From: Bacteroidaceae bacterium
Lineage (GTDB): Bacteria; Bacteroidota; Bacteroidia; Bacteroidales; Bacteroidaceae
Reading direction: 5' to 3'
Assembly (NCBI GenBank): GCA_017455585.1
Contig: JAFSZU010000153.1
Span: forward strand, 1 to 39,541
DNA: 39,541 nucleotides
This document shows, in pieces, positions 8,509 through 18,220 of the stretch. The notes under the pieces were generated by a model, which saw only the letters and a program-made list of their open reading frames with translations, did not search any database and was not told the origin of the DNA. Both the position numbers and the translations under genes were made by a program. The first letter of the stretch is position 1, and each line of letters starts with the position of its first letter.

Positions 8509-11500
8509 ATGGCCACCATTCTTGCCCCTTCACAAGCCCTCAACCGTTCTTTCCGTCGTAATGTTGAACTGATGGATTCGAAAGACTGTTTCCGCAAAGC
8601 CTTGCAATTGTTGCTGGCGAAACTGAAAATGGATAAGGAGGAGAACGAGGAGGAGGAGCATAGTAAAACATGGATTCATGACTTCCTCATGACCACGTTT
8701 TATGGTCATCCCTATAGCGTAAACACCAGCAAGAAAGTGGATCAGGCCATTTTCGGCCCAGACAGCAGCCACCCCTGGATTCTCTTGGAAATGAAGTCTC
8801 CTGTGAACAAGACCGAAATGCCTCGTGAGGGGCAGTTTGACAGGAAAGGCTTTTGCCAGCTGGTTCTCTACTACCTTACGGAAGAAAGGCAAAGGGGCAA
8901 TAATGAGATCAAGCACTTGATAGTCACCAACGGGTATGAGTGGTATGTGTTCGAGCGCAAGCTGTTCTATAACCATTTTGGCAAGAATGATAGCCTCTGG
9001 AAGAAGGTGCAGCGCTATGAGCGAGAGAATAAAGACCGGGATGAAGTCTATCGAAAGGTGATTGCTCCCGAAGTGCGCAAGGTGCAGGAACACTTCACAT
9101 ACGTCTATTTTGACTTGCGCCAGTATGAGGCCAGACTGTCAGACGACGCCTTCTTGCGCACACGCAGTTTCGAGACCTTGTGCAAGTTCTTTTCTCCCAC
9201 ACATCTGTGCATGCTCCCCTACCAGTTCGACCACAACAACTTGGACACCAAGTTCTACAACGAACTGCTTTACATTATGGGCGTGGAGGAGAAACGTGTC
9301 GGGCAGCTGGATCTTATTACTCGTCTGCCCGAAGAGCAACGTCAGCACTACTCGTTGCTTGAACAATCCATCTGGCATTTGACAGAGTTGGGGCTCAAGG
9401 ATGAAGAGGAACTCTATGACACCGCCATGGGGCTGGTGATAACATGGATGAATCGCATCCTCTTCCTCAAGCTTCTGGAGACTCAACTGCTCAACTTCAA
9501 TGGCGGTGACAAGCGCTATCAATTCCTGTCGCCAGCTCTGCCAAATGCCGTAAAGGGGTATCATGCACTGTTCGACCTTTTCTTCAAAGTTCTCAGCAAG
9601 AACGAGGATGAGCGAGACCCACATGTAGCAGAGCGCTATGCGCGCGTACCTTATCTTAACAGTGCCCTTTTCGAGGTTTCTGAGTTGGAGAAACGCTTCT
9701 TCACCATCAATGCCTTGCCACACGGCGAGATGCAGATATACCCTGCCACGGCGCTCAAGGATGGCATGGGACATGTCAAGAAGGGCCAGATGGATTCCCT
9801 CGACTATCTACTCCAGTTCCTGGATGCATACGATTTCGGTTCATACGAGACCGAAGAAGAGACCGAAGAGGAGCAGAAGACCCTCATCGATGCTTCTGTG
9901 CTCGGACTGATCTTTGAGAAAATCAATGGCTACAAGGAAGGAGCGTACTTCACGCCTGGCTACATCTGTGAATATATGTGCCACGAAGTGATAGAGCGTG
10001 TAGTAATAGAACGGATGAACGAGCATTTCAAATGGGAGTGCCAAACCATGGATGAAGTCGTTGAACGGCTTGATTACTATAGCCCGGATATTCGCAGACA
10101 GGCCAACGCCATCATCAATGCAATACGCTTGTGTGACCCGTCTGTGGGGAGTGGCCATTTCCTTGTCTCGGCTCTCAACGAGCTGATTGCCATCAAGGAC
10201 AGGCTACATATCCTCGAATATTCCCCGGATGCCGGCAAGTATGCCGGCCAGCGGGTTGTGGGATGGAGCATCGAGGTCGCAGACGATGAACTGGTTATAG
10301 TCAATAAGGAACAGCAGACAGCATTTGCCTATGACCAGCGTAATCTCGAAAGCGCAGCACTGCAACGAACGCTCTTTGATGAGAAGCGCAGAATCATCAG
10401 CCACTGTCTCTACGGCGTGGACATCAACCCCAAGAGTGTCGATATCTGCCGTCTGCGGCTGTGGATAGAATTGCTGAAGAATGCCTACTACGACAGTGGT
10501 AAGTTGCAGACTTTGCCCAATATCGACTTGAACATCAAGGAAGGTGATGCACTGATGTCATACTTGGAGGTCAAAACGGGAAGCGAACCGGGCAAGCGCA
10601 TTGCACGAGCCACAGACATTAAGGAACTTGTGACAGAGTACCAACGTTTGGTGATGAATTATAAGCAAAGTTCCGGACAGGCAGACCGCATGGCACTGAA
10701 CAGGCAAATCCACGATGTCAAGCGGGAACTGCGCTCCTTTGTCCAGACGGATTTCTACGACTATGAAGTTTCGCGCGTCAGTGGCAAAGATACCGAGCAG
10801 CACTACATGGAATGGATGCTGGAGTTCCCCGACCTGCTTGATGAAACAGCCCATTTCACGGGCTTTGACATTATCGTGGGGAACCCACCTTACATCAGCC
10901 TCGGAGCCAACAAAGGCCGTCTGCGCAAACGATATAAGAAACGCGGATATGAAACGTTCAACGGCAATGGCGACATCTGTGTCCTCTTTTTTGAGAGAGG
11001 CCTCAATGTCCTAAAGCCGCATGGATACATCCATTTCATCACCACCAGCAAATGGCTGCGGGCAGAGTATGGACAGGAAATCCGCAATTACTTAACCACG
11101 AAGGCTAATCCCCTGTGCCTTGTTGATTTTCCGAAACAGAGACTCTTTGCCAAGGCGACGGTGGAAACATGTATCCTGCTCCTCTCCCGCGATGAGAACG
11201 CCCACCGAATGCAGGTCTGCTCAACTGTCAAACTGGAGAAAGGACTTCATGCCTACGTCCAGAAGAATCTTATCCCTTGTAATTTCAATGGTTCTGAAGA
11301 ATGGGTCATACGTACCAGCATGGATGACATTATTAAGGAGAGAGTGGAGACTAAAGGGAAACCGCTGAAAGAGTGGGGGGCCAAAATTAACCTTGGCTTG
11401 CTAACAGGACGCGCCTCTGTGTTCATCGTTTCTGATTCCAAGCGTCAGGAAATCTTATCTCATTGTCAAGATATTGATGAGCTAAACAGAACGTCTGAAC

Positions 11501-12150
11501 TATTCAAGCCCGTACTAAAAGGGCGTGATCTCCAGGGTTTCCATATACGTTTTGCTGATCGCTGGATGATTCACACTCATAATGGTATCAAGGATGAAAA
11601 GAATAAGAAGATTGTTATTATTCCTCGCATAGACATCAATGATTATCCAGCCTTGAAATCATATCTTGACCAGCATTTCGAGTCAATACGCTATCGTGAT
11701 GCTCAAGGAGATACACCATACAATCTTCGAAATAGCGTCTGTTGGCCAGAGCTTGAGAAGCCTAAGATTGTCTGGGGGGACTTAACGGACTTACCCAAGT
11801 TTTGCTATGATGAGGAGGGCAAATATTACTGTGAGAACACGACTTACTTTATGACGGTTAATCATCCCATTTACTTGGTTGTGTATCTCAACTCACCGCT
11901 TTCTCAATTCTTATTCTCAAAACTGGGAAGCACATCAGGTGTTGGCACAATCCGTTGGCAGAGATTCACGGTAGGACGTCAGCTTGTACCCACTGTAACC
12001 TCTGAAGATGAACAACGCATTATAGATCTCTACCGTGTTTATCAGCAGACACGTGATGAGGCTCACATCCAAGAGGCATACAATATTATATATAATACGG
12101 TCGGATTGACTGATGAAGAGATAGCATACATCAATAATAAGAACTCATAA
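8509..12150 (+). CDS. Single-chain type IIG restriction-modification enzyme (Eco57I-like N6-adenine methylase plus nuclease)
   Basis: Probably methylates adenine in an asymmetric DNA site and cuts nearby with the same 1213-residue chain, defending against foreign DNA. The N-terminus has a PD-(D/E)xK-like pattern: Asp78 in KKVDQAIFG, then Glu94-x-Lys96 in ILLEMKSP. The methylase has [11 protein letters not shown] (before 500), motif [13 protein letters not shown] (about 543) and motif [10 protein letters not shown] (about 791), the gamma-class order. From about residue 940 a TaqI-like specificity domain follows. Base composition is AT-richer than the neighbours, most strongly after about 11340. 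No separate nuclease, specificity or BREX gene is nearby. It lies 13 bp after rfbD and 14 bp before prfC, so it looks acquired. Cleavage activity is inferred only from the motif. Confidence 0.85.
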   Translation: MATILAPSQALNRSFRRNVELMDSKDCFRKALQLLLAKLKMDKEENEEEEHSKTWIHDFLMTTFYGHPYSVNTSKKVDQAIFGPDSSHPWILLEMKSPVNKTEMPREGQFDRKGFCQLVLYYLTEERQRGNNEIKHLIVTNGYEWYVFERKLFYNHFGKNDSLWKKVQRYERENKDRDEVYRKVIAPEVRKVQEHFTYVYFDLRQYEARLSDDAFLRTRSFETLCKFFSPTHLCMLPYQFDHNNLDTKFYNELLYIMGVEEKRVGQLDLITRLPEEQRQHYSLLEQSIWHLTELGLKDEEELYDTAMGLVITWMNRILFLKLLETQLLNFNGGDKRYQFLSPALPNAVKGYHALFDLFFKVLSKNEDERDPHVAERYARVPYLNSALFEVSELEKRFFTINALPHGEMQIYPATALKDGMGHVKKGQMDSLDYLLQFLDAYDFGSYETEEETEEEQKTLIDASVLGLIFEKINGYKEGAYFTPGYICEYMCHEVIERVVIERMNEHFKWECQTMDEVVERLDYYSPDIRRQANAIINAIRLCDPSVGSGHFLVSALNELIAIKDRLHILEYSPDAGKYAGQRVVGWSIEVADDELVIVNKEQQTAFAYDQRNLESAALQRTLFDEKRRIISHCLYGVDINPKSVDICRLRLWIELLKNAYYDSGKLQTLPNIDLNIKEGDALMSYLEVKTGSEPGKRIARATDIKELVTEYQRLVMNYKQSSGQADRMALNRQIHDVKRELRSFVQTDFYDYEVSRVSGKDTEQHYMEWMLEFPDLLDETAHFTGFDIIVGNPPYISLGANKGRLRKRYKKRGYETFNGNGDICVLFFERGLNVLKPHGYIHFITTSKWLRAEYGQEIRNYLTTKANPLCLVDFPKQRLFAKATVETCILLLSRDENAHRMQVCSTVKLEKGLHAYVQKNLIPCNFNGSEEWVIRTSMDDIIKERVETKGKPLKEWGAKINLGLLTGRASVFIVSDSKRQEILSHCQDIDELNRTSELFKPVLKGRDLQGFHIRFADRWMIHTHNGIKDEKNKKIVIIPRIDINDYPALKSYLDQHFESIRYRDAQGDTPYNLRNSVCWPELEKPKIVWGDLTDLPKFCYDEEGKYYCENTTYFMTVNHPIYLVVYLNSPLSQFLFSKLGSTSGVGTIRWQRFTVGRQLVPTVTSEDEQRIIDLYRVYQQTRDEAHIQEAYNIIYNTVGLTDEEIAYINNKNS

Positions 12151-12164
12151 AATCATATAATCCC

Positions 12165-13775
12165 TTGAACCAAGAAATAGAGCGTAGGCGGACATTCGCC
12201 ATTATATCGCATCCGGATGCGGGCAAGACCACGCTGACTGAGAAGTTTCTGCTCTTTGGCGGGCAGATTCAGGTGGCCGGTGCCGTCAAGAGCAACAAGA
12301 TTCGCAAGACGGCGACCAGCGACTGGATGGACATCGAGAAGCAACGCGGCATCTCCGTGACCACCTCCGTCATGGAGTTTGACTACACCCCAACCCCAGA
12401 GTTGGTGGACGGAGGTTTGCCCGCCGTCCCCGAATACAAGGTGAACATCCTGGACACCCCCGGTCACCAGGACTTTGCAGAGGATACCTTCCGCACGCTG
12501 ACGGCAGTGGATTCGTGCATCATCGTCGTGGATGGTGCCAAGGGTGTGGAGGCGCAGACGCGCAAGCTGATGGAGGTCTGCCGCATGAGGAAGACACCCG
12601 TCATCGTGTTCATCAACAAGATGGACCGCGAGGGCAAAGACCCCTTCGACCTCCTCGACGAGCTGGAAGAGGAACTGCAAATTAAGGTGCGCCCCCTCTC
12701 GTGGCCCATCAACCAGGGTGCCCGTTTCAAGGGTGTTTATAATATCTACGAGCAGAACCTCAACCTCTTCACGCCCGACAAACAACGTGTGACCGAGAAG
12801 GTGAGTGTGCAACTCGATTCTGTCGAGCTGGATCAGCGTGTCGGTGAGGACGATGCCGCCAAGTTGCGCGAAGACCTGGAAATCATCGAAGGTGTCTATC
12901 CCGCCTTTGACCGCCAGACCTACCTCGATGCCGAGGTAGCACCCGTCTTCTTCGGCTCTGCCCTCAACAACTTCGGCGTGAAGGAACTGCTTGACTGCTT
13001 CGTGGAGATAGCCCCGTCGCCCCGTCCCACCAAGGCCGAGGAGCGCGACGTGCAGCCCGAAGAACCCAAGTTCACGGGCTTCATCTTCAAGATTACGGCT
13101 AATATCGACCCCAACCACCGCTCCTGCATCGCTTTCTGCAAGGTATGCTCCGGCAAGTTCATCCGCAACAACCCCTATCTGCATGTGCGGCAGGGCAAGA
13201 CTGTCCGCTTCTCGTCACCCACGCAGTTCATGGCGCAGCGCAAGAGTACCATCGACGAGGCGTGGCCGGGCGACATCGTAGGCCTGCCCGACAACGGCAT
13301 CTTCAAGATCGGCGACACGCTCACCGAGGGTGAACTGCTGCATTTCCGCGGTCTGCCCAGCTTCTCGCCGGAGATGTTCAAGTACATCGAGAATGCCGAC
13401 CCGATGAAGACCAAGCAGTTGGAGAAAGGCATCAACCAGCTGATGGACGAGGGCGTGGCACAGCTGTTCATCAACCAGTTCAATGGTCGCAAATTGATCG
13501 GTACCGTGGGACAACTACAGTTTGAAGTCATTCAGTACCGTCTTGAGAATGAGTACGGTGCCAAATGCCGTTGGGAACCCGCCAGCCTCTACAAAGCCTG
13601 CTGGATAGAGAGCGACGATGCCGCCCAGCTCGACGCCTTCAAGAAGCGCAAGTACCAGTACATGGCCTACGACCGCGACGGCCGCGATGTCTTCCTGGCC
13701 GACTCCGCCTACGTCCTCTCCATGGCGCAGCAGGACTTTGAACACATCAGGTTCCACTTCACCAGTGAATTCTAA
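12165..13775 (+). CDS. prfC: Peptide chain release factor 3
   Basis: Translational GTPase that recycles RF1/RF2 from the ribosome after termination. TTG at 12165 is the best start: it gives [17 protein letters not shown], matching RF3, and no ATG exists between it and the preceding stop. G1 is HPDAGKTT (16-23), the switch I region has [10 protein letters not shown]3 is DTPGHQDF (about 96) and G4 NKMD (about 150). The 536 residues are slightly more than usual. The excess is [15 protein letters not shown] (about 75-90), between switch I and G3, encoded around an imperfect hairpin at 12407-12429; RF3 normally passes there straight into [10 protein letters not shown]. It heads the prfC-tsaC-ClC-fmt run. 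Confidence 0.95.
   Translation: MNQEIERRRTFAIISHPDAGKTTLTEKFLLFGGQIQVAGAVKSNKIRKTATSDWMDIEKQRGISVTTSVMEFDYTPTPELVDGGLPAVPEYKVNILDTPGHQDFAEDTFRTLTAVDSCIIVVDGAKGVEAQTRKLMEVCRMRKTPVIVFINKMDREGKDPFDLLDELEEELQIKVRPLSWPINQGARFKGVYNIYEQNLNLFTPDKQRVTEKVSVQLDSVELDQRVGEDDAAKLREDLEIIEGVYPAFDRQTYLDAEVAPVFFGSALNNFGVKELLDCFVEIAPSPRPTKAEERDVQPEEPKFTGFIFKITANIDPNHRSCIAFCKVCSGKFIRNNPYLHVRQGKTVRFSSPTQFMAQRKSTIDEAWPGDIVGLPDNGIFKIGDTLTEGELLHFRGLPSFSPEMFKYIENADPMKTKQLEKGINQLMDEGVAQLFINQFNGRKLIGTVGQLQFEVIQYRLENEYGAKCRWEPASLYKACWIESDDAAQLDAFKKRKYQYMAYDRDGRDVFLADSAYVLSMAQQDFEHIRFHFTSEF
12407..12429. repeat. GC-rich hairpin inside prfC
   Basis: GGACGGAGG (12407-12415) pairs with CCGCCGTCC (12421-12429) with one A/G mismatch. 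It shares the GACGG...CCGTC core with the rfbD hairpin at 7716-7736, and both encode a DGG...AV peptide (DGGLPAV here, DGGMSAV there). Confidence 0.8.
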
Positions 13776-13829
13776 GACCATAAGACTTATAAGACCTATA
13801 AGTCCTATAAGACCCATAAGACCCATATA
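13776..13829 (+). repeat. Six-unit tandem repeat, 9-bp period
   Basis: Units GACCATAAG, ACTTATAAG, ACCTATAAG, TCCTATAAG, ACCCATAAG, ACCCATATA follow directly after the prfC stop codon and end 4 bp before the tsaC ATG. It fills the whole prfC-tsaC gap. Confidence 0.9.
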
Positions 13830-13833
13830 ACCT

Positions 13834-14409
13834 ATGAGCAGAGAAAGAGACGAAGATATAAGAAAAGCAGTGGATGTTCTCCGCGCGGGCGGCACCATCC
13901 TCTATCCCACCGACACCATCTGGGGCATCGGCTGTGATGCCACGAACCCAGAAGCCGTGAAGAAGGTATTTGAAATCAAGCAGCGGGAGGACAGCAAGGC
14001 ACTCATCTGCTTGGTAGATAGCCCAGGACGATTACAGCGTTATGTCCGCAACGTCCCCGATGTGGCCTGGGACATCATCGACCTGGCCACCAAGCCCACC
14101 ACGATTATTCTCAACGGAGCCAACGGCCTAGCCCCCAACCTGCTGGCCGAAGACGGCAGCGTGGGACTGCGTGTGACCTCCGAAGTGTTCTCCCAGCAGC
14201 TCTGTTACCGCTTCCAGAAAGCAATCGTCTCAACCTCTGCCAACCTCAGCGGCCAACCCTCGCCGCAGACCTTCGCAGACATTGATCCCGCCATCATCGC
14301 TGCCGTAGATTATGTTTGTCTGTCCCGCCAGCGCGACACCCACCGCCACGACCCCAGCTCTATCATCAAACTCACCCCGGAGGGTGTGGTCACCATTATC
14401 AGGAGTTGA
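13834..14409 (+). CDS. tsaC: Threonylcarbamoyl-AMP synthase (YrdC/Sua5 family)
   Basis: Makes L-threonylcarbamoyladenylate from threonine, bicarbonate and ATP, the first step of the t6A37 modification of ANN-decoding tRNAs. The 191 residues match a single YrdC domain: GGTILYPTDTIWGIGCDATN (about 25-45), IKQREDSKALICLV with the KxR-type nucleotide-binding region, and STSANLSGQPSP (about 131-142). There is no Sua5 C-terminal domain. It is followed by the ClC gene after 11 bp. TsaE, another t6A enzyme, begins at the far end of the window. Confidence 0.92.
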   Translation: MSRERDEDIRKAVDVLRAGGTILYPTDTIWGIGCDATNPEAVKKVFEIKQREDSKALICLVDSPGRLQRYVRNVPDVAWDIIDLATKPTTIILNGANGLAPNLLAEDGSVGLRVTSEVFSQQLCYRFQKAIVSTSANLSGQPSPQTFADIDPAIIAAVDYVCLSRQRDTHRHDPSSIIKLTPEGVVTIIRS

Positions 14410-14420
14410 AAGTTGAGACA

Positions 14421-16265
14421 ATGAGGAAAGCCATCGTAACTTCAATTCATTCCTTGGTCGCCAAGTTGACAGGTTTCTCCCCGCAAGGGAAGACCAGGGG
14501 AGAGTCCAAGCGCCTGATGCTCATGCTGGCATTCGTGATTGGCGTCCTGACAGCCGTGGCGGGACTGTTGCTGAAGTGGCTGATACACTGGGTGGAGCAC
14601 ATTCTGACCTCCCACTTCTCCATTACCGGTGCCAACTGGCCCTACTTGGTCTATCCCGTCGTGGGCATCTTCTTGACGGGTCTCTTCGTGCGCTACGTGG
14701 TGCGCGACGACATCGGCCACGGCATCACCCGCATCCTTTATGCCATCGCCCGCAAGAAGAGCGTGCTCAAGGCGCACAACACGTGGTCTTCGGTGGTGGC
14801 ATCCGGCATCACCATCGGTTTCGGCGGCAGCGTGGGTGCCGAGGCACCTATCGTGCTGACGGGTTCCGCCATCGGCAGCAACCTAGGCCAGCTCTTCCGT
14901 CTGGACAGCAAACAGATGATGCTGCTTGTGGGCTGCGGCGCGGCAGGAGCCGTGAGCGGCATCTTCAAGGCACCCATTGCCGGTCTGGTCTTCACGCTGG
15001 AAGTGCTGATGATAGACTTCACGCTGGGCAGCCTGTTACCGCTCTTGGTGAGCTGCGTCACCGCGGCGGCTGTCACGTTCGCCATCTCTGGGACGGACAA
15101 CCTCTTTGAGTTTCATCTGGTCTATGAATTTACTATCGAGCGCGTGCCCGCATATATATTATTAGGTATATTCTGCGGACTCGTCTCGCTCTATTTCACC
15201 CGTGTCATGAACTGGCTTGAAGACCAGTTCCGGCGTCTTGGCAAGCCATGGAAGCGTTTCCTCATCGCCAGCCCCATCCTCAGCGTCCTCATCTTCCTCT
15301 TCCCCTCGCTCTATGGTGAGGGCTACGGCATGATCCGTCTGCTGCTCAATGGCCAGGGACCGCAGGACTGGAACCAGGTGCTGGAGGGCTCGTTCTTCTA
15401 CGCCGCTCCGCATCTGTTGCTGCTCTACCTGGCCGGCATCATCGTTTTCAAGGTCTTCGCCACCACCGCCACCAACAGCGGCGGCGGCTGCGGCGGAACG
15501 TTTGCTCCCTCGCTGTTCCTCGGATGTGTTTCGGGCTTCCTCTTCGCTTCTCTGTGGAACCTGATGTCAATTCATAATTCACGATTCATCATTCATAATG
15601 CGTTGCTTGCGCCTGTGCCGGAGAACAACTTCTCCCTTTTGGGCATGGCGGGGCTGATGAGCGGCGTGATGCATGCACCGCTGACAGGCATCTTCCTCAT
15701 CGCCGAGTTGACGGGTGGCTACGGCCTCTTCCTGCCACTGATGATTGTGGCCACATGCTCCTACCTGACCATCATCATCTTTGAGCCCCACAGCATCTAC
15801 ACCATGCGTCTGGCACGCAAGGGCGAGTTGGTGACGCATAACCGTGACAAGGCCATCCTCACCCTCATGTCCATGGACTCTGTCATCCAACGCTATGAGG
15901 AACATCTGCATCCGCAAGACGACCTCGGCGAGATTGTCCGCCAGATATCCTCCTCCGAGCGAGACATCTTCCCCGTGGTGGACGAGGGTGCACATCTGTT
16001 GGCGGTGCTCGTCCTGGACCGTGTGCGCCATGTCATGTTCCGCACGGAACTGTACCACCGTCTGCACGTGAACGACCTCATGTCACAATGTGCGGCGCGC
16101 CTCACCACCAACGATTCCATGGATATCGTCATGTCCACCTTTGACCGCACCAAGGCGTGGACCCTCCCCGTGGTCGATACCGAGGGCCGTTTCGTCGGTT
16201 TCATCCGTCGCAGCCACGTCACCGCGCTGTATCGCAACATGATGCAAGACTTATCAGAAGAATAA
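14421..16265 (+). CDS. ClC-family chloride channel or H+/Cl- antiporter with C-terminal CBS pair
   Basis: Inner-membrane chloride transport. The ATG at 14421 gives 614 residues; the frame is open further upstream but that part is not family-like. The membrane domain holds the ClC signatures GSVGAEAPIVL (about 136, Glu in the gating position), GIFKAPIAGLVFTLE (about 180) and GGTFAPSLFLG (about 358). Two CBS domains fill about 476-614 and may sense adenine nucleotides. Oddity: residues about 383-394 (SIHNSRFIIHNA), between GFLFASLWNLM and the LAPVPENNFSLLG segment, are encoded by an AATTCATAATTCAC-type repeat. The stop is one base from the fmt ATG, so the two are probably co-translated. Confidence 0.92.
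   Translation: MRKAIVTSIHSLVAKLTGFSPQGKTRGESKRLMLMLAFVIGVLTAVAGLLLKWLIHWVEHILTSHFSITGANWPYLVYPVVGIFLTGLFVRYVVRDDIGHGITRILYAIARKKSVLKAHNTWSSVVASGITIGFGGSVGAEAPIVLTGSAIGSNLGQLFRLDSKQMMLLVGCGAAGAVSGIFKAPIAGLVFTLEVLMIDFTLGSLLPLLVSCVTAAAVTFAISGTDNLFEFHLVYEFTIERVPAYILLGIFCGLVSLYFTRVMNWLEDQFRRLGKPWKRFLIASPILSVLIFLFPSLYGEGYGMIRLLLNGQGPQDWNQVLEGSFFYAAPHLLLLYLAGIIVFKVFATTATNSGGGCGGTFAPSLFLGCVSGFLFASLWNLMSIHNSRFIIHNALLAPVPENNFSLLGMAGLMSGVMHAPLTGIFLIAELTGGYGLFLPLMIVATCSYLTIIIFEPHSIYTMRLARKGELVTHNRDKAILTLMSMDSVIQRYEEHLHPQDDLGEIVRQISSSERDIFPVVDEGAHLLAVLVLDRVRHVMFRTELYHRLHVNDLMSQCAARLTTNDSMDIVMSTFDRTKAWTLPVVDTEGRFVGFIRRSHVTALYRNMMQDLSEE
15567..15600 (+). repeat. AATTCATAATTCAC repeat inside the ClC gene
   Basis: TCAATTCATAATTCACG then ATTCATCATTCATAATG: three degenerate direct copies of the AATTCATAATTC unit, AT-rich in an otherwise GC-rich gene, in frame. 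Confidence 0.85.
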
Positions 16266-16266
16266 T

Positions 16267-17298
16267 ATGAGAATCATTTTTATGGGCACACCCGACTTCG
16301 CGGTGGAGAGCCTCAAGAAACTCGTAGAGAACGGACAGGATGTGGTGGCGGTGGTCACCATGCCAGATAAGGCGGTGGGGCGACACCATGAAGTGTTGCA
16401 GGCATCGCCGGTGAAACAATACGCCCTGGGACAGGGGATTCCTGTGTTGCAGCCGGAGAAGCTGAAGGACGAAGCATTCCTGGAGCAACTGCGCAGCTAC
16501 AAGGCCGACCTGCAAGTGGTGGTGGCCTTCCGCATGTTGCCCGAAGTGGTGTGGGCCATGCCCTCCATGGGCACCTTCAACCTTCACGCCGCCCTGCTGC
16601 CGCAGTACCGCGGTGCCGCGCCCATCAACTGGGCCGTCATCAACGGCGAGACAGAGACGGGCGTGACCACATTCTTCCTTGACCATGACATTGACACCGG
16701 CCGCATCATCCACCGTGTCCCTGTTCCCATTGCCGACACCGACACCGCCGGCGACGTTCACGACCGCCTGATGTTCCTGGGTGCCGACCTGGTACTCCGC
16801 ACCGTCAAGGATATTGAAGCAGGAAATGTAACGCCTGTGGATCAGTGTTCGGTGCTCGGCGATTCCGTCGCCGAGTTACACCCCGCTCCTAAACTCTTCC
16901 GCGAGAACACCGAAATCCGTTGGCACGAGCACACCGTCAAGTCCGCCTACGACTTCATCCGCGGCCTCTCGCCCTACCCCGGTGCCTGGACCACTCTGCG
17001 CACAGCTGATGGCAAGGAGACACAACTGAAACTCTTCTTCGCAGAAAAAGAGTTAATTCATAATTCACAATTCACAATTCACAATGAAATCATAGAGAGC
17101 AGAGCAGATGCAGAAGAAACAATTATGAATTATGAATTGTTAATTATGAATTCTTCCCTCTTTGTCCCCCTCTCCGACGGCTACCTGCGCCTCACCGACC
17201 TCCAGTTGGCAGGCAAGCGGCGCATGAAAGCCGAGGATTTCCTGCGCGGAGCCCATTTAGAGGGTGCTGTATTGGTGGAAAGTGTGAATAAATCCTAA
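16267..17298 (+). CDS. fmt: Methionyl-tRNA formyltransferase
   Basis: Formylates initiator methionyl-tRNA using 10-formyl-tetrahydrofolate. The N-terminal Rossmann domain begins MRIIFMGTPDFAVESLKKL and holds the catalytic region NLHAALLPQYRGAAPINWA (about 104-122) and FFLDHDIDTGRI (about 140-151). The C-terminal tRNA-binding domain ends in LTDLQLAGKRRMKAEDFLRG. The 343 residues exceed the usual length of about 315. The extra part is residues about 262-296 (from LIHNSQFTIHNE to YELLIMNSS), in the C-terminal OB-like domain, encoded by an inverted pair of AT-rich repeats. The ATG follows the ClC stop by one base. No other formyltransferase gene is visible. Confidence 0.95.
   Translation: MRIIFMGTPDFAVESLKKLVENGQDVVAVVTMPDKAVGRHHEVLQASPVKQYALGQGIPVLQPEKLKDEAFLEQLRSYKADLQVVVAFRMLPEVVWAMPSMGTFNLHAALLPQYRGAAPINWAVINGETETGVTTFFLDHDIDTGRIIHRVPVPIADTDTAGDVHDRLMFLGADLVLRTVKDIEAGNVTPVDQCSVLGDSVAELHPAPKLFRENTEIRWHEHTVKSAYDFIRGLSPYPGAWTTLRTADGKETQLKLFFAEKELIHNSQFTIHNEIIESRADAEETIMNYELLIMNSSLFVPLSDGYLRLTDLQLAGKRRMKAEDFLRGAHLEGAVLVESVNKS
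17053..17152. repeat. Inverted pair of AATTCACAATTCA arrays inside fmt
   Basis: The left array (17053-17085) has AATTCATAATTCACAATTC in direct copies; the right array (17121-17152) is the opposite strand, AATTATGAATTATGAATTG. A spacer of about 35 bp lies between. Both arrays and spacer read through in the fmt frame. Confidence 0.85.
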
Positions 17299-17318
17299 AA
17301 AATCGCTCTCTCTTGCAA

Positions 17319-17455
17319 AAAACTTTCAACTTTCAACTTTCACCTTTCAACTTTTTACATACCTTTGCACTCGCAGAGAACCCCAACAGTTCCCTGTAGC
17401 CCCCATCCGAGGCTCATTTTTTAACTTTCAACTTTTAACTTTCAACTTAAAACGT
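17319..17455 (-). repeat. Two heptamer arrays (CTTTCAA) upstream of the sigma-factor gene
   Basis: 17319-17356 and 17419-17455 contain AACTTTCAACTTTCAAC-type runs, the complementary orientation to those at 6672-6716. The first array supplies the TTTC upstream of the promoter box at 17360. Confidence 0.85.
17338..17367 (+). promoter_or_regulatory. Promoter of the ECF sigma-factor gene
   Basis: TACCTTTG (17360-17367) is a full -7 match. TTTC (17338-17341) lies 18 bp upstream and belongs to the heptamer array. The leader to the ATG at 17504 would be about 130 bases and includes a second array. Confidence 0.6.
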
Positions 17456-17503
17456 CATTGCCTATCGATACACATTACTCCTAAACCATTCTATTAGATA
17501 GTA

Positions 17504-18103
17504 ATGCAAACTCTTATCCAAGAGACCGACGAAGTGCTCGTCCGGCTCTATGAGGAAGGCAATGATGCAGCGTTCGACACACTCCTCGATCGCTATCAGA
17601 AAACGCTTTATGGTTATATCCTCACTCTTGTCTGTGACACAGACAAGGCTGATGACATCTTCCAGGATACTTTCTTCAAGGCTATCCACTACATCCGCAG
17701 CCATCGCTACGTTGATAGCGGCAAGTTCCAGGCATGGCTCATGCGCATTGCACACAACCTCATTGCCGACACCCACCGCCGTCAGGCACCCATTGTGGAG
17801 GTCAAGGACGACAAAGAGCGCCAGCGTATCCTCGAAGGCAATAACACCATGGCTGTGGGTTCCGTGGAAGATGAATTCCACAACGCCCAGACCTACTCGG
17901 ACCTCACACAGATGATTGCCCGTCTGCCCGAGCCGCAACAAGAAGTGGTGCGTATGCGCATCTATGAGAACCGCTCCTTCAAGGAAATCGCCGACCTCAC
18001 GCGATGCAGCATCAACACCGCCCTGGGACGTATGCGTTATGCCGTCTTGAATCTTCGACGCATGGCCGCACAGAAGGATCTCACGGTGGTGGAGTATGAC
18101 TGA
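17504..18103 (+). CDS. ECF-type RNA polymerase sigma factor (sigma-70 family)
   Basis: Directs RNA polymerase to a specific promoter set; regulon unknown. The 199 residues contain region 2 (about 10-75, including YQKTLYGYILTL and DKADDIFQDTFFKAI, then KFQAWLMRIAHNLIADTHRR) and region 4 (about 138-185, LPEPQQEVVRMRIYENRSFK, then TRCSINTALGRMRYAVLNLR with a helix-turn-helix). No anti-sigma factor, FecR-type gene or TonB receptor is adjacent, so this is not the usual Bacteroidetes sigma/anti-sigma pair for polysaccharide uptake. It converges with metY across a 325-bp region with repeat and terminator structures. Confidence 0.92.
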   Translation: MQTLIQETDEVLVRLYEEGNDAAFDTLLDRYQKTLYGYILTLVCDTDKADDIFQDTFFKAIHYIRSHRYVDSGKFQAWLMRIAHNLIADTHRRQAPIVEVKDDKERQRILEGNNTMAVGSVEDEFHNAQTYSDLTQMIARLPEPQQEVVRMRIYENRSFKEIADLTRCSINTALGRMRYAVLNLRRMAAQKDLTVVEYD

Positions 18104-18220
18104 GCCCCCGGACAGTTCATCTTTTTTCAGCTAAGACACGCCCCAGACCCAGTCTTTTTTGCTGGAAAACCCAATTCTTCCGGCATACTCACCCGGTTCT
18201 TCCAGCATATTCACCCACAT

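Noticed and set aside
8509..12150. BREX PglX methyltransferase
   Set aside because: Size and NPPY motif would fit, but no other BREX genes are present and an N-terminal ExK nuclease-like motif favours a stand-alone type IIG enzyme.
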